Shown here one piece after another: positions 1 to 10,100 of a stretch of 57,677 bases of DNA. The notes below the pieces were generated by a model, which did not search any database, had not been told where the DNA came from, and worked only from the letters and a program-made list of their open reading frames with translations. Made by a program: the position numbers and the translations under genes. Origin of the DNA: Porphyromonas sp. (GTDB taxonomy: Bacteria > Bacteroidota > Bacteroidia > Bacteroidales > Porphyromonadaceae); the NCBI GenBank assembly GCA_030532365.1, contig JAUNLH010000004.1:1-57677 (forward strand), in the 5' to 3' direction. Position 1 is the first letter of the stretch, and every line of letters starts with the position of its first letter.

Positions 1-114
1 CGATTTTTCACTCTTTCATGCTTCTTTTATGGCAACTCCAACTTCAAGCTTTATTCTTACTGTCTTAGGGCAGGTGATCTTAGGGACATCATGGTCGCTC
101 TGCTCTTTATTTCG

Positions 115-122
115 TATTTTTG
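115..122 (+). promoter_or_regulatory. Candidate -7 promoter box for the nspC operon
   Basis: TATTTTTG matches the Bacteroidetes -7 consensus TAnnTTTG and lies 38 bases before the nspC start codon. No clear -33 TTTG is visible. The match is to a six-base consensus, so chance occurrence is possible. Confidence 0.4.
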
Positions 123-160
123 TAGTGTAGTATGCACTTTAACGTAGTGGTAATGAATAT

Positions 161-1339
161 ATGGCGATAGAGAAGGATATGCGTGCGGACTATCCAATGG
201 AGGAGTTGGGTACACCAGCTTATGTACAGGAGGAGGCTCTACTGCGTAAAAACTTAGAGCTGATAAGCGGTGTAGCTAAGCGGGCTGGGGTAGAGGTCAT
301 ACTAGCCTTCAAGGCGTATGCTCTGTGGCGGTGCTTCCCTATCTTTAGAGAGTATATCTCGTGCTCCACAGCTAGCTCTCCATGGGAGGCACAGCTGGGT
401 AAGGAGGAGATGGGCAGTCGTACACATACCTATGCACCGGTGTATAAGGAGTCTGACTTTGATACCATCTTGCGGTGCAGTAGTCATATCACCTTTAACA
501 CGCCTGCACAGTTTGAGCGTTTTTATCCTCTGGTATCGGCATACGAGGAGTACCCAATCAGTTGTGGTATTCGTATCAATCCTGAGTACAGCGAGATAGA
601 GACGGAGATTTATAACCCTGCCTCTCCCGGCTCTCGACTGGGCACTATAGCTGAGGCTCTGCCTCAGGAGTTACCGGAGGGAGTCGAAGGTCTGCACTTC
701 CATACCCTATGTGAAAATAACTCCTACACCCTTGAGCGTACGCTTGAGGTGGTAGCTGAGCGTTTTGATCTGTGGCTAAAGCAGGTCAAGTGGCTCAATA
801 TGGGCGGAGGTCACCTTATGACTCATAAGGACTATGATACCGATCACTTGGTGGAGGTGCTTAGGGCTTTTAAGGCTCGCTACCCGCATCTACACCTTAT
901 CCTAGAGCCAGGGAGCGCCTTTGCATGGCAGACTGGATACCTCGCTACAGAGGTGCTGGATATTGTGGACAATGGGGGGGTAAAGACGGTGATGATCGAT
1001 GCCTCCTTTACCTGCCACATGCCTGATACGCTCGAGATGCCCTATCAGCCTAAGATACGAGGTGTGGAGATGAGTGAGGATGAGGAGCATCGACTGCCCT
1101 ATAAAGTGGGTGGAAATAGCTGTCTGAGTGGAGACTTTATCAACGAGTGGTACTACTTTAAGGAGGCGCCACAAGTGGGTGATCTGCTTATCTTTGAGGA
1201 TATGGTGCACTACACTACTGTGAAGACCAATATGTTTAATGGCATCACCCACCCTAGCATACTACTGCATCGGTGTGATGGTACTTGGGAGCGCCTAAGA
1301 GACTATACCTATGAGGATTATAAATCGAGAATGGACTAA
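161..1339 (+). CDS. nspC: Carboxynorspermidine decarboxylase
   Basis: PLP-dependent decarboxylase of the alanine-racemase-like fold. It converts carboxynorspermidine or carboxyspermidine to the free polyamine, the last step of the aspartate-semialdehyde polyamine route used in place of SpeE by many gut bacteria. At 392 aa it has the usual family length. Visible motifs are AFKAYAL with the likely Schiff-base lysine K51, the GLHFHTLCENN strand, the glycine-rich NMGGGHLMT phosphate-binding loop, the EPGSAFAWQTGYL segment, and NSCLSGDF with the active-site cysteine contributed across the dimer. It is first in a run with ftsY and rimO, 18 bases before ftsY. The partner dehydrogenase is not in the window. 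Confidence 0.93.
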   Translation: MAIEKDMRADYPMEELGTPAYVQEEALLRKNLELISGVAKRAGVEVILAFKAYALWRCFPIFREYISCSTASSPWEAQLGKEEMGSRTHTYAPVYKESDFDTILRCSSHITFNTPAQFERFYPLVSAYEEYPISCGIRINPEYSEIETEIYNPASPGSRLGTIAEALPQELPEGVEGLHFHTLCENNSYTLERTLEVVAERFDLWLKQVKWLNMGGGHLMTHKDYDTDHLVEVLRAFKARYPHLHLILEPGSAFAWQTGYLATEVLDIVDNGGVKTVMIDASFTCHMPDTLEMPYQPKIRGVEMSEDEEHRLPYKVGGNSCLSGDFINEWYYFKEAPQVGDLLIFEDMVHYTTVKTNMFNGITHPSILLHRCDGTWERLRDYTYEDYKSRMD

Positions 1340-1357
1340 AGAAGAGGAGGAGTAGAT

Positions 1358-2317
1358 ATGGCATTTTTTGGATTATTCAATAAGGAGAAGAAGGAGACCC
1401 TCGATGATGGGCTGGAGAAGACTAAGAGTTCATTTTTTGATAAGATAGGTCGCTCTATTGCCGGTAAGTCAAAGGTAGATGAGGAGGTACTGGATGACCT
1501 GGAGGAGATCCTTGTGATGAGCGATGTGGGAGTTGATACTACGCTCAAGATCATAGAGAGGATAGAGAAGCGCGTAGAGCGTGATAAGTATATGAATAGC
1601 TCCGAACTACAGATGATACTTCGTGAGGAGGTGGCTGCACTACTTGAGGAGAATGAGACCACTGATGGCTCTTCATTTTCTCTTGAGGGTCAGGACCTCC
1701 CCTATGTGATCATGGTAGTAGGTGTGAATGGTGTGGGCAAGACGACCACGATAGGTAAGCTGGCATATCAGTTTAAGAGCAGTGGCTACAACGTGGTACT
1801 TGGTGCTGCGGATACCTTTAGAGCCGCTGCAGTGGAGCAATTGGAGATATGGGGTGAGCGTGTAGGTGTGCCCGTGATCAAGCAGAAGATGGGCTCCGAC
1901 CCCGCCTCTGTAGCCTATGATACGATAGAGCATGCCAAGGCTCGGGGTGCTGATGTGGTGCTGATAGATACCGCAGGCAGGCTCCACAATAAGGTGGGAC
2001 TCATGAATGAGCTGACCAAGATCCGCAATGTGATGAAGAAAGTACACCCAGCAGCGCCACAAGAGGTACTACTGGTGCTGGACGGCTCTACGGGTCAGAA
2101 TGCCTTTGAGCAGGCAAAGCAATTTACAGCGGCTACAGATGTCTCTGCTCTTGCTATTACGAAGCTAGATGGCACCGCCAAGGGAGGTGTGGTAATAGGT
2201 ATCTCGGATCAATTTAAGATACCAGTCAAATACATAGGACTTGGAGAGAAGCTGACAGATATTCAGCTCTTCGATAAAAAAGAATTTGTAGACTCACTCT
2301 TTGGCAATCGTAAATGA
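1358..2317 (+). CDS. ftsY: Signal recognition particle receptor FtsY
   Basis: SRP-receptor GTPase that docks SRP-ribosome complexes at the inner membrane for co-translational insertion. The protein has 319 aa with only a short acidic N-terminal stretch in place of the long A domain of E. coli FtsY, as is common in Bacteroidetes. The four-helix N domain is followed by the G domain: P-loop GVNGVGKTTT from residue 122, DTFRAAAVEQL, DTAGRL with D204, and TKLDGTAKGG. Its stop overlaps the rimO start by four bases, so translation is probably coupled. The SRP RNA gene is also in this window (32821-32919). Confidence 0.97.
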   Translation: MAFFGLFNKEKKETLDDGLEKTKSSFFDKIGRSIAGKSKVDEEVLDDLEEILVMSDVGVDTTLKIIERIEKRVERDKYMNSSELQMILREEVAALLEENETTDGSSFSLEGQDLPYVIMVVGVNGVGKTTTIGKLAYQFKSSGYNVVLGAADTFRAAAVEQLEIWGERVGVPVIKQKMGSDPASVAYDTIEHAKARGADVVLIDTAGRLHNKVGLMNELTKIRNVMKKVHPAAPQEVLLVLDGSTGQNAFEQAKQFTAATDVSALAITKLDGTAKGGVVIGISDQFKIPVKYIGLGEKLTDIQLFDKKEFVDSLFGNRK

Positions 2318-3615
2318 AGAAAAATAGAGTAGATGTCATCACCATGGGGTGCTCTAAGAACCTTGTAGACTCTGAGCTCCTTATGCGTAAATTTGCCGAC
2401 AGTGGCTATCAGGTAGAGCACGACCCGGAGCGGGTGCAGGGCGAGGTGGTAGTGGTGAATACGTGTGGCTTCATAGAGACGGCTCGCGAGGAGTCGATCA
2501 ATATGATCCTAGAGCTGGCTCAGGCTAAGGAGATGGGTCAGATAGGCAAGTTGATCGTGATGGGGTGCCTAAGTGAGCGGTATAGAGAGGAGTTGCAGCA
2601 GGAGATCCCTGAGGTGGACCGCTTTTATGGGAAGTTTGACTGGAAAGATCTGGTTAATGATCTTGGTAAAGCTTACCACACTTCACCAGCGGATACTCGG
2701 TACCGGACGACTCCCCGCCACTATGCTTACCTTAAGGTAGCTGAGGGGTGCGATCGTATGTGTGCCTACTGCTCTATCCCTCTCATGACAGGGCGACATA
2801 TCTCACGCCCACAGGAGGAGATCGTAGAGGAGGCTCGCCAGCTAGCAAGTGAGGGTGTGAAGGAGCTGCAACTAATAGCTCAAGACCTTACTTACTACGG
2901 GCGTGATCTCTACCATGAGGCGAGGTTGCCACAGCTGGTGGAGGCACTTTGTGAGGTGGAGGGTATAGAGTGGATACGTCTACACTACGCTTACCCTAAC
3001 GCCTTCCCACTAGACTTGCTAAGAGTGATGCGTGAGCAGCCCAAGGTATGTAACTACTTAGACATAGCGCTACAACATATCTCCGATAGGGTACTCTCAA
3101 AGATGAGGCGCCATGTAACCAAGGCCGAGACACTGGAGTTGATAGCTAAGATACGTGAGGAAGTGCCTGGCATCCACCTGCGTACCACTCTGATGGTGGG
3201 GCACCCTGGGGAGAGCGAGGAGGACTTTGAGGAGTTGCTCGACTTTGTACGAGAGATACGATTTGAGCGGATGGGGGCTTTTGCTTACTCTCATGAGGAG
3301 GGGACCTATGGCTACAAGCACTATCAGGATGAAGTTCCCCTGGAGGTGAAGATGCAACGACTTGATACCCTGATGAACTTGCAAGAGGAGATTGCTTATG
3401 AACTCTCTGAGGGTAAGGTGGGTGAGGAATTGAAAGTGATCATCGATAGAATGGAGGGGGGCTATTACATAGGTCGTACGGAGTTTGACTCTCCAGAGGT
3501 GGATCCGGAGGTGATCATCCGAGCCAAGGAGGAGCGTCCTCTGGTGATAGGTGATTTTTACTTCGTTAGGATCGTAGCGGCGGAGGGGTATGACTTGGTG
3601 GGTGAGTTGCTCTAA
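2314..3615 (+). CDS. rimO: Ribosomal protein uS12 methylthiotransferase RimO
   Basis: Radical-SAM enzyme that adds a methylthio group to the conserved aspartate of ribosomal protein S12. The 433 aa protein has three parts. The UPF0004 domain carries the auxiliary cluster cysteines C13, C51 and C85. The radical-SAM core has CDRMCAYC (C146, C150, C153) followed by SIPLMTGRHISRP, typical of RimO. A C-terminal TRAM domain follows. The opening MGCSKNLVDSE separates RimO from MiaB. The start overlaps the ftsY stop. Confidence 0.96.
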   Translation: MKKNRVDVITMGCSKNLVDSELLMRKFADSGYQVEHDPERVQGEVVVVNTCGFIETAREESINMILELAQAKEMGQIGKLIVMGCLSERYREELQQEIPEVDRFYGKFDWKDLVNDLGKAYHTSPADTRYRTTPRHYAYLKVAEGCDRMCAYCSIPLMTGRHISRPQEEIVEEARQLASEGVKELQLIAQDLTYYGRDLYHEARLPQLVEALCEVEGIEWIRLHYAYPNAFPLDLLRVMREQPKVCNYLDIALQHISDRVLSKMRRHVTKAETLELIAKIREEVPGIHLRTTLMVGHPGESEEDFEELLDFVREIRFERMGAFAYSHEEGTYGYKHYQDEVPLEVKMQRLDTLMNLQEEIAYELSEGKVGEELKVIIDRMEGGYYIGRTEFDSPEVDPEVIIRAKEERPLVIGDFYFVRIVAAEGYDLVGELL

Positions 3616-3629
3616 GAGAGGAAGAGGAT

Positions 3630-4811
3630 ATGGAACAGACGGAGAGGATCATTGGGATCATAAACGAATTGATACTCAATAGGCTGCAGGAGCAGAAGAG
3701 TACCATGGTGGGCTGTTTCGGCACTTTTGCTTCTCACTTTGAGCCGGAGTACATCGAGGAGAGATCGGATGGCTTGAGGTGGCTGATCCCGCCTAGGGTG
3801 GGGCTTGATTTCGCTCCTACGGAGTATCTGCTTACAGCTGCACACTATACGCGGCTGGACTTTGAAGCGCCCGAGGAGTGGGTGTCAGATGAGATGGTAT
3901 CGCCTATCGCAGACCTCTCAGAGCTGTCGCAAGAAGTGGTGAGGTCGGAGCTGGAGGCTCTCTTTCGTGCATTGGTGGTGGATCTCTTCCGTGGTCGGCG
4001 CATCACTCTGCTGAACCTTGGTGATCTCTATGTCACAGAGGAGGTAGCGGGTTTGCTGGTGCTTAACTTTGTGCCTGATAGAGAGACGATAACAGCGCTG
4101 TCGAAGCCTTTCTCAGCGTTTACTCCGACTAAGCTGATGCCTACTACCCACTTTGACGATCTAGAAGTTAGGAGCGAGGGGGTGGATGAGATTCAGCCTC
4201 AGTCGATTATGATACCCCAGCCTGAGCCAGAGCCTACTCCTGCTTCAGTTGAGCCGGAGAATGAGGTCGTACCGGTCGTTGTTCCTGAGGATCAGGAGCC
4301 TACACCTGTAGTGGAGGAAAAGTCAAGGAAGAACTCTTTGGCATGGCTCTTCTGGCTATTGCTCTTGCTAGCATTGGGGGTTGGTCTTTATTTCTTTCTA
4401 ACTAGAGAGAAGGAGCCTACCCCACTTGCTCCGCAAGTAGATGATACTCAGTTGCAAACGGAGTCCGCTCCTGTAGATACCATTCCTGCAGTGGTTGAGG
4501 AGCCGATACCGGTAGAACCCCTTGGCATAGCTGAGATAGTGCCTGGGACGAGCTTGGCAAAGCTAGCTAGGGAGTACTACGGGGAGACCAAGTTTTGGGT
4601 CTATATTTTCATGGAGAACAGTGAGTTAATCAAGAATCCCAATAACGTACCTCTTGGTACGAAGCTCGTAGTGCCGGCCCTGGAGAACTACGGTGTAGAC
4701 AACCACGATACTACGGCTGTAGAGGTGGCTGCGAGGTGGGAGGAGATCATCCTTGCTGGTAACTACACCTCTTTCGACGAACAGGTGGAACAAGTAAAAC
4801 ATCGAGACTAG
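3630..4811 (+). CDS. Membrane-anchored protein with HU-like and LysM-like domains
   Basis: 393 aa protein of unknown function with a clear modular plan. Residues 1-75 and about 96-168 look like two HU-type domains of the kind found in Bacteroidetes (conserved MVGCFGTF and ITLLNLGDLYV). A low-complexity Pro/Glu linker spans about 190-230. One transmembrane helix lies at about 236-257, with basic KSRK just before it. A second acidic/Pro linker leads to a LysM-like module at about 302-351 (PGTSLAKLAREYYG, then NPNNVPLGTKLVVP). The topology implied is a cytoplasmic N-terminus and a periplasmic LysM. It sits 14 bases after rimO and 5 before the GH92 gene, so it is co-transcribed. Domain calls are by eye. 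Confidence 0.75.
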   Translation: MEQTERIIGIINELILNRLQEQKSTMVGCFGTFASHFEPEYIEERSDGLRWLIPPRVGLDFAPTEYLLTAAHYTRLDFEAPEEWVSDEMVSPIADLSELSQEVVRSELEALFRALVVDLFRGRRITLLNLGDLYVTEEVAGLLVLNFVPDRETITALSKPFSAFTPTKLMPTTHFDDLEVRSEGVDEIQPQSIMIPQPEPEPTPASVEPENEVVPVVVPEDQEPTPVVEEKSRKNSLAWLFWLLLLLALGVGLYFFLTREKEPTPLAPQVDDTQLQTESAPVDTIPAVVEEPIPVEPLGIAEIVPGTSLAKLAREYYGETKFWVYIFMENSELIKNPNNVPLGTKLVVPALENYGVDNHDTTAVEVAARWEEIILAGNYTSFDEQVEQVKHRD

Positions 4812-4816
4812 GAAGC

Positions 4817-7090
4817 ATGAAGCGTATACTTACCATTCTATTACCATTACTCCCACTATTGGCATCAGCGCAGTGCAATGAAGCCTCACCTGTGGACTAC
4901 GTGAGCATTCTTGTGGGTACCGACTCTGAGCACGCCCTCTCTGCAGGTAATACTTACCCCGCAGTTGCGATGCCGTGGGGTATGAACTTCTGGACACCGC
5001 AAACCGGAGAGATGGGCAATGGCTGGCAGTACACTTATGGCGATAAGTTGATACGGGGAATTAAGCAAACGCACCAGCCGAGCCCTTGGATGAACGACTA
5101 CGGTAATTTTGTCATCATGCCTATCACGGGCGAAGGTACAGTGGATGAGGAGGAGAGAGCCAGCTGGTTTTCACACAAGGCCGAAGTGGCTGCTCCCTAT
5201 CTCTACAGTGTCTATCTCGCTGACCACGATGTGGAGGTGTCGCTTGCTCCAACAGAGCGCTCCGCCATCTTCGAGATAAGTTACCCCCAGGATAGACCTG
5301 CGCACCTTGTGATAGACGCTCTGGACATGGGTTCGTACATACAAGTGATTCCTGAAGAGCGGAAGGTAGTGGGCTTTTCTACCCGTAATAGCGGCGGCGT
5401 ACCTGAGAACTTTAGGAATTATTTCACCATACATTTTGACATCCCCTTTACAGCTTCGGTACTGCATGACAGGGGTGAAGCGCGTGACGGAGTGCTATCT
5501 CTGCACAGCGAACATGCAGCGCTCCTGCTCTCTTTCCCGGAGGGTGAGACTATCGAAGCTCGGGTGTCTTCGTCTTTTATCAGCCCTGAACAGGCGGAGA
5601 TCAATCTAAGGGAGCTGGACGGGCGTACCATCACGGAGGTGGCTGAGGCGGGTAAAGCGCGCTGGAATGATGTACTTGGGCGTGTGGAGATAGAGGATCC
5701 GAACGTCGACAATCTCCGCACCTTTTACTCCACTCTGTACCGGTCTCTGCTCTTCCCCAGACGCTTCTACGAGATCAATGAGATGGGTGAAGTGTACCAC
5801 TATAGTCCATATAATGGCGAGGTGCTACCGGGTTACATGTATACCGATACTGGCTTTTGGGACACTTTTCGTTCCCTCTTTCCGCTCCTTAACCTCCTTT
5901 ATCCCGATGAAAACCTTAAGATGCAGGAGGGCTTAGTTAACGCTTTCAAGGAGAGTAACTTCCTACCTGAGTGGGCGAGTCCTGGACATCGCGACATCAT
6001 GGTAGGCAACAACAGTGCCTCTGTCGTGGCTGATGCCTACCTCAAAGGTGTGAGGGTAGCGGAGCCGGAGATGCTATGGGAGGCTGTGGTTCATGGAGCT
6101 AACCACCGCCATCCTACAGTCAAGGCGACCGGTCGCTACGGACATGAGTACTACAATACTCTGGGCTACGTCCCTTACGACGTGGATATCAATGAGAGCG
6201 CAGCCCGCACCTTAGAGTATGCATACAACGATTGGTGCATCTGGCAACTTGGCAAGGCACTTGGCAAGCCGGAGCACGAAACAGCCATCTACCGTCAGAG
6301 GGCAGAAAACTATAAGAACCTATTCGACCCAGAGCATCATCTAATGCGGGGCAAGAATAAAGACGGCTCCTGGCAAACTCCCTTCAATCCTCTGAAGTGG
6401 GGAGATGCCTTTACGGAGGGCAATAGTTGGCACTACACTTGGTCGGTCTTCCATGATCCCGCTGGGCTCATTGCGCTGATGGGTGGAGCGAAGAGGTTCA
6501 ACCAGATGCTCGACTCCGTATTTGCCGTTCCGCCCCTCTTCGATGACAGCTACTACGGCTTTGTGATCCATGAGATTAGAGAGATGCAGATCATGAATAT
6601 GGGCAACTACGCACATGGTAATCAGCCCATTCAACACATGATTTACCTCTATAACTACGGAGGCGAGCCGTGGAAGGCACAATACTGGACCCGAGAGGTA
6701 ATGGATCGCCTCTACAGTGCCAACCCAGATGGCTATTGTGGCGATGAGGACAACGGTCAGACCTCAGCTTGGTATGTCTTTAGTGCCATGGGCTTCTATC
6801 CTGTCTGCCCAGGTACCGACCAATATGCCATAGGATCGCCTCTTTTCCGAAAGATGACCTTACATATGCCGAGCGGTAAGAAACTCGAGCTAGAGGCTCC
6901 TAACAACTGCTCAGAGCATCGATACATCCAGAGTATAACTATCAATGGCATGCCATCGACACGCAACTACTTTACCTACGAAGAGCTGCAGAACGGAGGC
7001 ACCATCATCTATGAAATGAGCGCTGAGCCTAATACTGAGCGAGGCACCACCCCCATCGACGCCCCCTACTCCATGAGCCTACACGAGTAG
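4817..7090 (+). CDS. Secreted GH92 family alpha-mannosidase
   Basis: Calcium-dependent exo-alpha-mannosidase family acting on host or yeast mannans and N-glycans. The protein has 757 aa, normal for GH92, with a signal peptide (MKRILTILLPLLPLLASAQ). Family landmarks in order: GNTYPAVAMPWGM, GHRDIMVGNNSASVVADAY, TEGNSWHYTW with E534 as the probable general acid, HGNQP at 600-604, and GYCGDEDNGQTSAWY with D643/D645 as probable base residues, followed by MGFYPVCPG. The usual family motif here is GNEP; this protein has Gln at 603. It is the last gene of the nspC run and precedes a strong terminator. Confidence 0.92.
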   Translation: MKRILTILLPLLPLLASAQCNEASPVDYVSILVGTDSEHALSAGNTYPAVAMPWGMNFWTPQTGEMGNGWQYTYGDKLIRGIKQTHQPSPWMNDYGNFVIMPITGEGTVDEEERASWFSHKAEVAAPYLYSVYLADHDVEVSLAPTERSAIFEISYPQDRPAHLVIDALDMGSYIQVIPEERKVVGFSTRNSGGVPENFRNYFTIHFDIPFTASVLHDRGEARDGVLSLHSEHAALLLSFPEGETIEARVSSSFISPEQAEINLRELDGRTITEVAEAGKARWNDVLGRVEIEDPNVDNLRTFYSTLYRSLLFPRRFYEINEMGEVYHYSPYNGEVLPGYMYTDTGFWDTFRSLFPLLNLLYPDENLKMQEGLVNAFKESNFLPEWASPGHRDIMVGNNSASVVADAYLKGVRVAEPEMLWEAVVHGANHRHPTVKATGRYGHEYYNTLGYVPYDVDINESAARTLEYAYNDWCIWQLGKALGKPEHETAIYRQRAENYKNLFDPEHHLMRGKNKDGSWQTPFNPLKWGDAFTEGNSWHYTWSVFHDPAGLIALMGGAKRFNQMLDSVFAVPPLFDDSYYGFVIHEIREMQIMNMGNYAHGNQPIQHMIYLYNYGGEPWKAQYWTREVMDRLYSANPDGYCGDEDNGQTSAWYVFSAMGFYPVCPGTDQYAIGSPLFRKMTLHMPSGKKLELEAPNNCSEHRYIQSITINGMPSTRNYFTYEELQNGGTIIYEMSAEPNTERGTTPIDAPYSMSLHE

Positions 7091-7114
7091 AGCCTACTAG
7101 GTAGAAGATAAGAG

Positions 7115-7155
7115 AGATCCGTCCCAGCTACACACGAGTTGGGACGGATCTTTTA
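7115..7155. terminator. Intrinsic terminator between convergent GH92 and purL genes
   Basis: Arms 7115-7129 and 7137-7151 form a near-perfect 15-bp stem (AGATCCGTCCCA pairs with TGGGACGGATCT) with a 7-base loop, followed on the plus strand by TTTTATT. The genes converge here, so it probably serves both. Confidence 0.85.
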
Positions 7156-7177
7156 TTAAGTTCTCTACTTATCTATA

Positions 7178-10100
7178 TCAGTTGTTGCTGCACCACTCGA
7201 AGGCGTTGGAGAAGAGCTCTAGCCAAGGTGTCACTTCGTCTTGCTTTAGCTCCTCCGGATAGTAGCCGCACTGCCATGGGAAGATACAGCGCTCTGGGTG
7301 TGGCATCATAGCCAGGTGCCTACCATCCTTGCTCGAGACGGCAGCCACGGCCATTGGAGAGCCATTGGGGTTACCAGGATACTCCTCATAGAGATAGCGT
7401 GCTGCTACAGGTAGACCTTGATCCAATAGGGCTTGGTCAAACCTGCCCTCCCCATGCGCCACCCAGCATCCTAGGGTCTCACCTGCCAGCGAGGAGAGGA
7501 AAACTGAGTTGTTCTCTGGTATCTCGAGAGAGACGAAGCTAGACTCAAACTTACCCGACGTATTGTGCTTCATCGGTGTGCGACTCCTCTCTTCTGGAGA
7601 GAGCAGTCCCAGCTCAGCCATTAGCTGACAGCCATTACAGATACCGAGCGATAGGGTGTCTTCACGCTTGTAGAAGTTATCCAGAGCCTTACGAGCCAGC
7701 TCGTTGTACTTAAATCCTGCCGCCCAACCCTTGGCTGAGCCCAGTACGTCGGAGTGAGAAAAACCGCCACAGAAGACCAGCATCTGTACATCAGCAAGTG
7801 TCTCACGACCGTTGATCAGATCGCTCATGTGTACATCCTTGACGTCAAAGCCTGCCAAGTAGAGCGCATAAGCCATCTCACGCTCGCCGTTGGTTCCCTT
7901 ATCTCGGATGATCGCTGCAGTCACCTTGCTGCGTTCGTTCTCCCTAATTGGGCGCTTCCTCACCTGCTCCTTCACCTTGTACTCTACTGGTTGTTGGTAG
8001 CGGTTAGTCTTGCGAGCCTTGGCTGTCTTTGGTGCCGACTGGAACTGCTCCATCACGTTGCTAGGCGAAGTCCAAGCCTCACGCAGAGCTGCCACATCAA
8101 GCTCCTCAGAAAGCCCCTTCACGGCATACTCTCTGATCGGCTTTGCAATCTCTACAAAGCTGATACCCAGCTCTTCGAGCCACTCCATGATCTTCTCGCC
8201 CTCACTCACTTGTAGCAATAGGGCAGGATTCTCGGCAAAGAGGAGTTGCTCCTCCTCATCAAAGGTAACCTCTAGCCCCAGCTCGCTCTGTGCAAAGAGC
8301 ATCTCGAGGAGCGCTGTGATGATACCACCGGCAGAGACATCGTGTAGTGCGAGCACCTTCTCCTCCCGTACGAGGGTCTGGATTGCCTCATAGGCTTTCT
8401 TGAAGTAGTCGGCATCTGCCACGTCGGGCACAGTATTTCCCACCTTCTCCATGGTTTGGTAGTAAGCCGATCCACCCAGCTGTAGAGAGGTGCTAGATAG
8501 GTCTATATAGAGCACCGAGCTGTTGAGATCATCCTTCAGCACTGGTGTTACGATCTTCTTGACATCCGAAACCTCTCCAAGTGCAGATATGATCAATGTA
8601 CCCGGTGAGAGCACCTTCTCCCCATCCGGGTACTTCTGTGTCATAGAGAGGGAGTCCTTACCTGTTGGGACGTTGATACCGAGTGCTATGGCAAAGTCAG
8701 AGCAGGCCTTCACCGCACGGTAGAGCCTAGCATTTTCGCCCTCATTACGGCAGGGCCACATCCAGTTGGCTGAGAGAGAGATCCCTTCCATACCGTAGGT
8801 CAGAGGTGCTCCGATGAGGTTGGTAAGCGCCTCAGCTATAGCTAGCCTTGACCCAGCCTCCTCACTCACGAGCGCAGGCTGTGGAGCATGCCCAACTGAA
8901 GTAGCGATACCTACATTGCCCTCATAGTCCAGAGCGACAGCCCCGAGGTCTGCTAGAGGCACTTGCAGAGGTCCCACGCACTGCTGGCGTGCCACCCGAC
9001 CAGAGACAGAGCGGTCCACCTTGTTGGTGAGCCAGTCTTTCGATCCTACGGCCTCTAGGCGCAGTACATTCTTCAGGTGTTGCTCAAAGGTAAGCTCAGC
9101 CACCTCCTGGTCAGTGGGGGCAGCGAAGTGGAAGTCTACCGTATCTCCCTCCATAACTGTCTTGGGTGCAGAGCCAAAGAGATGCTCCAGCTTGAGGTCA
9201 AAGGGCGCCTCCTCGTTTTCCCTATCCTTAAAGATCAGCATGCCATCATCGGTCGCCTCACCTACTACGTAAAATGGAGCCATCTCACGCTTAGCGATAC
9301 GGCGCACTGCCTCTACGTCATTAGGCTTCAGCAGGAGCCCCATACGCTCTTGGCTCTCGTTGGAGATGATCTCCTTATCTGAGAGCGTAGGATCACCGAC
9401 TGGCAGGGCATCCAGATCTATGTGCCCACCGGTCTCCTCTACCAGCTCGCTCAGACAGTTGAGGTGCCCACCAGCACCGTGGTCGTGTATAGATACCACA
9501 GGGTTGATATCGCTCTCAGCTAGAGCGCGGATCACATTGGCGACCCTCTTTTGCATCTCTGGGTTGGAGCGTTGTATCGCATTGAGCTCGATGGCACCTT
9601 CAAACTGCCCCGTATTGACACTCGATACGGCACCTCCGCCCATGCCTATGCGGTAGTTATCACCACCCATCACCACGATCTTATCGCCTGGGGTGGCGCC
9701 ACCCTTGGTGGCATCACGAGTAGTGGTATAGCCGATACCGCCTGCGAGCATGATCACCTTGTCATACCCCCAAGTGCGTGCATCCTCCTGGTGCTCAAAG
9801 GTCAATACCGAGCCTGTGATCAGTGGCTGACCAAACTTATTACCAAAGTCCGAAGCACCATTGCTCGCCTTTGTCAGGAGCTCCTGTGGCGTCTGGTAGA
9901 GCCATGGACGGGCTGAGATAGCACCCTCCCACGGCTTGTCGCTCTCCTCACGTGTATAGGGAGTCATGTAGATGGCGGTACCCGCCAGCGGCGTACTTGC
10001 CTTGCCCCCTGCCAGCCTGTCGCGTATCTCTCCACCGGTACCTGTAGCTGCACCATTGAAGGGCTCCACAGTAGTGGGGAAGTTGTGCGTCTCAGCCTTA

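Noticed and set aside
6416..6418. Loss of the GH92 catalytic acid, suggesting a mannose-phosphate uncapping enzyme
   Set aside because: The GNQP change first suggested this, but the general-acid glutamate in TEGNSW (E534) is intact.
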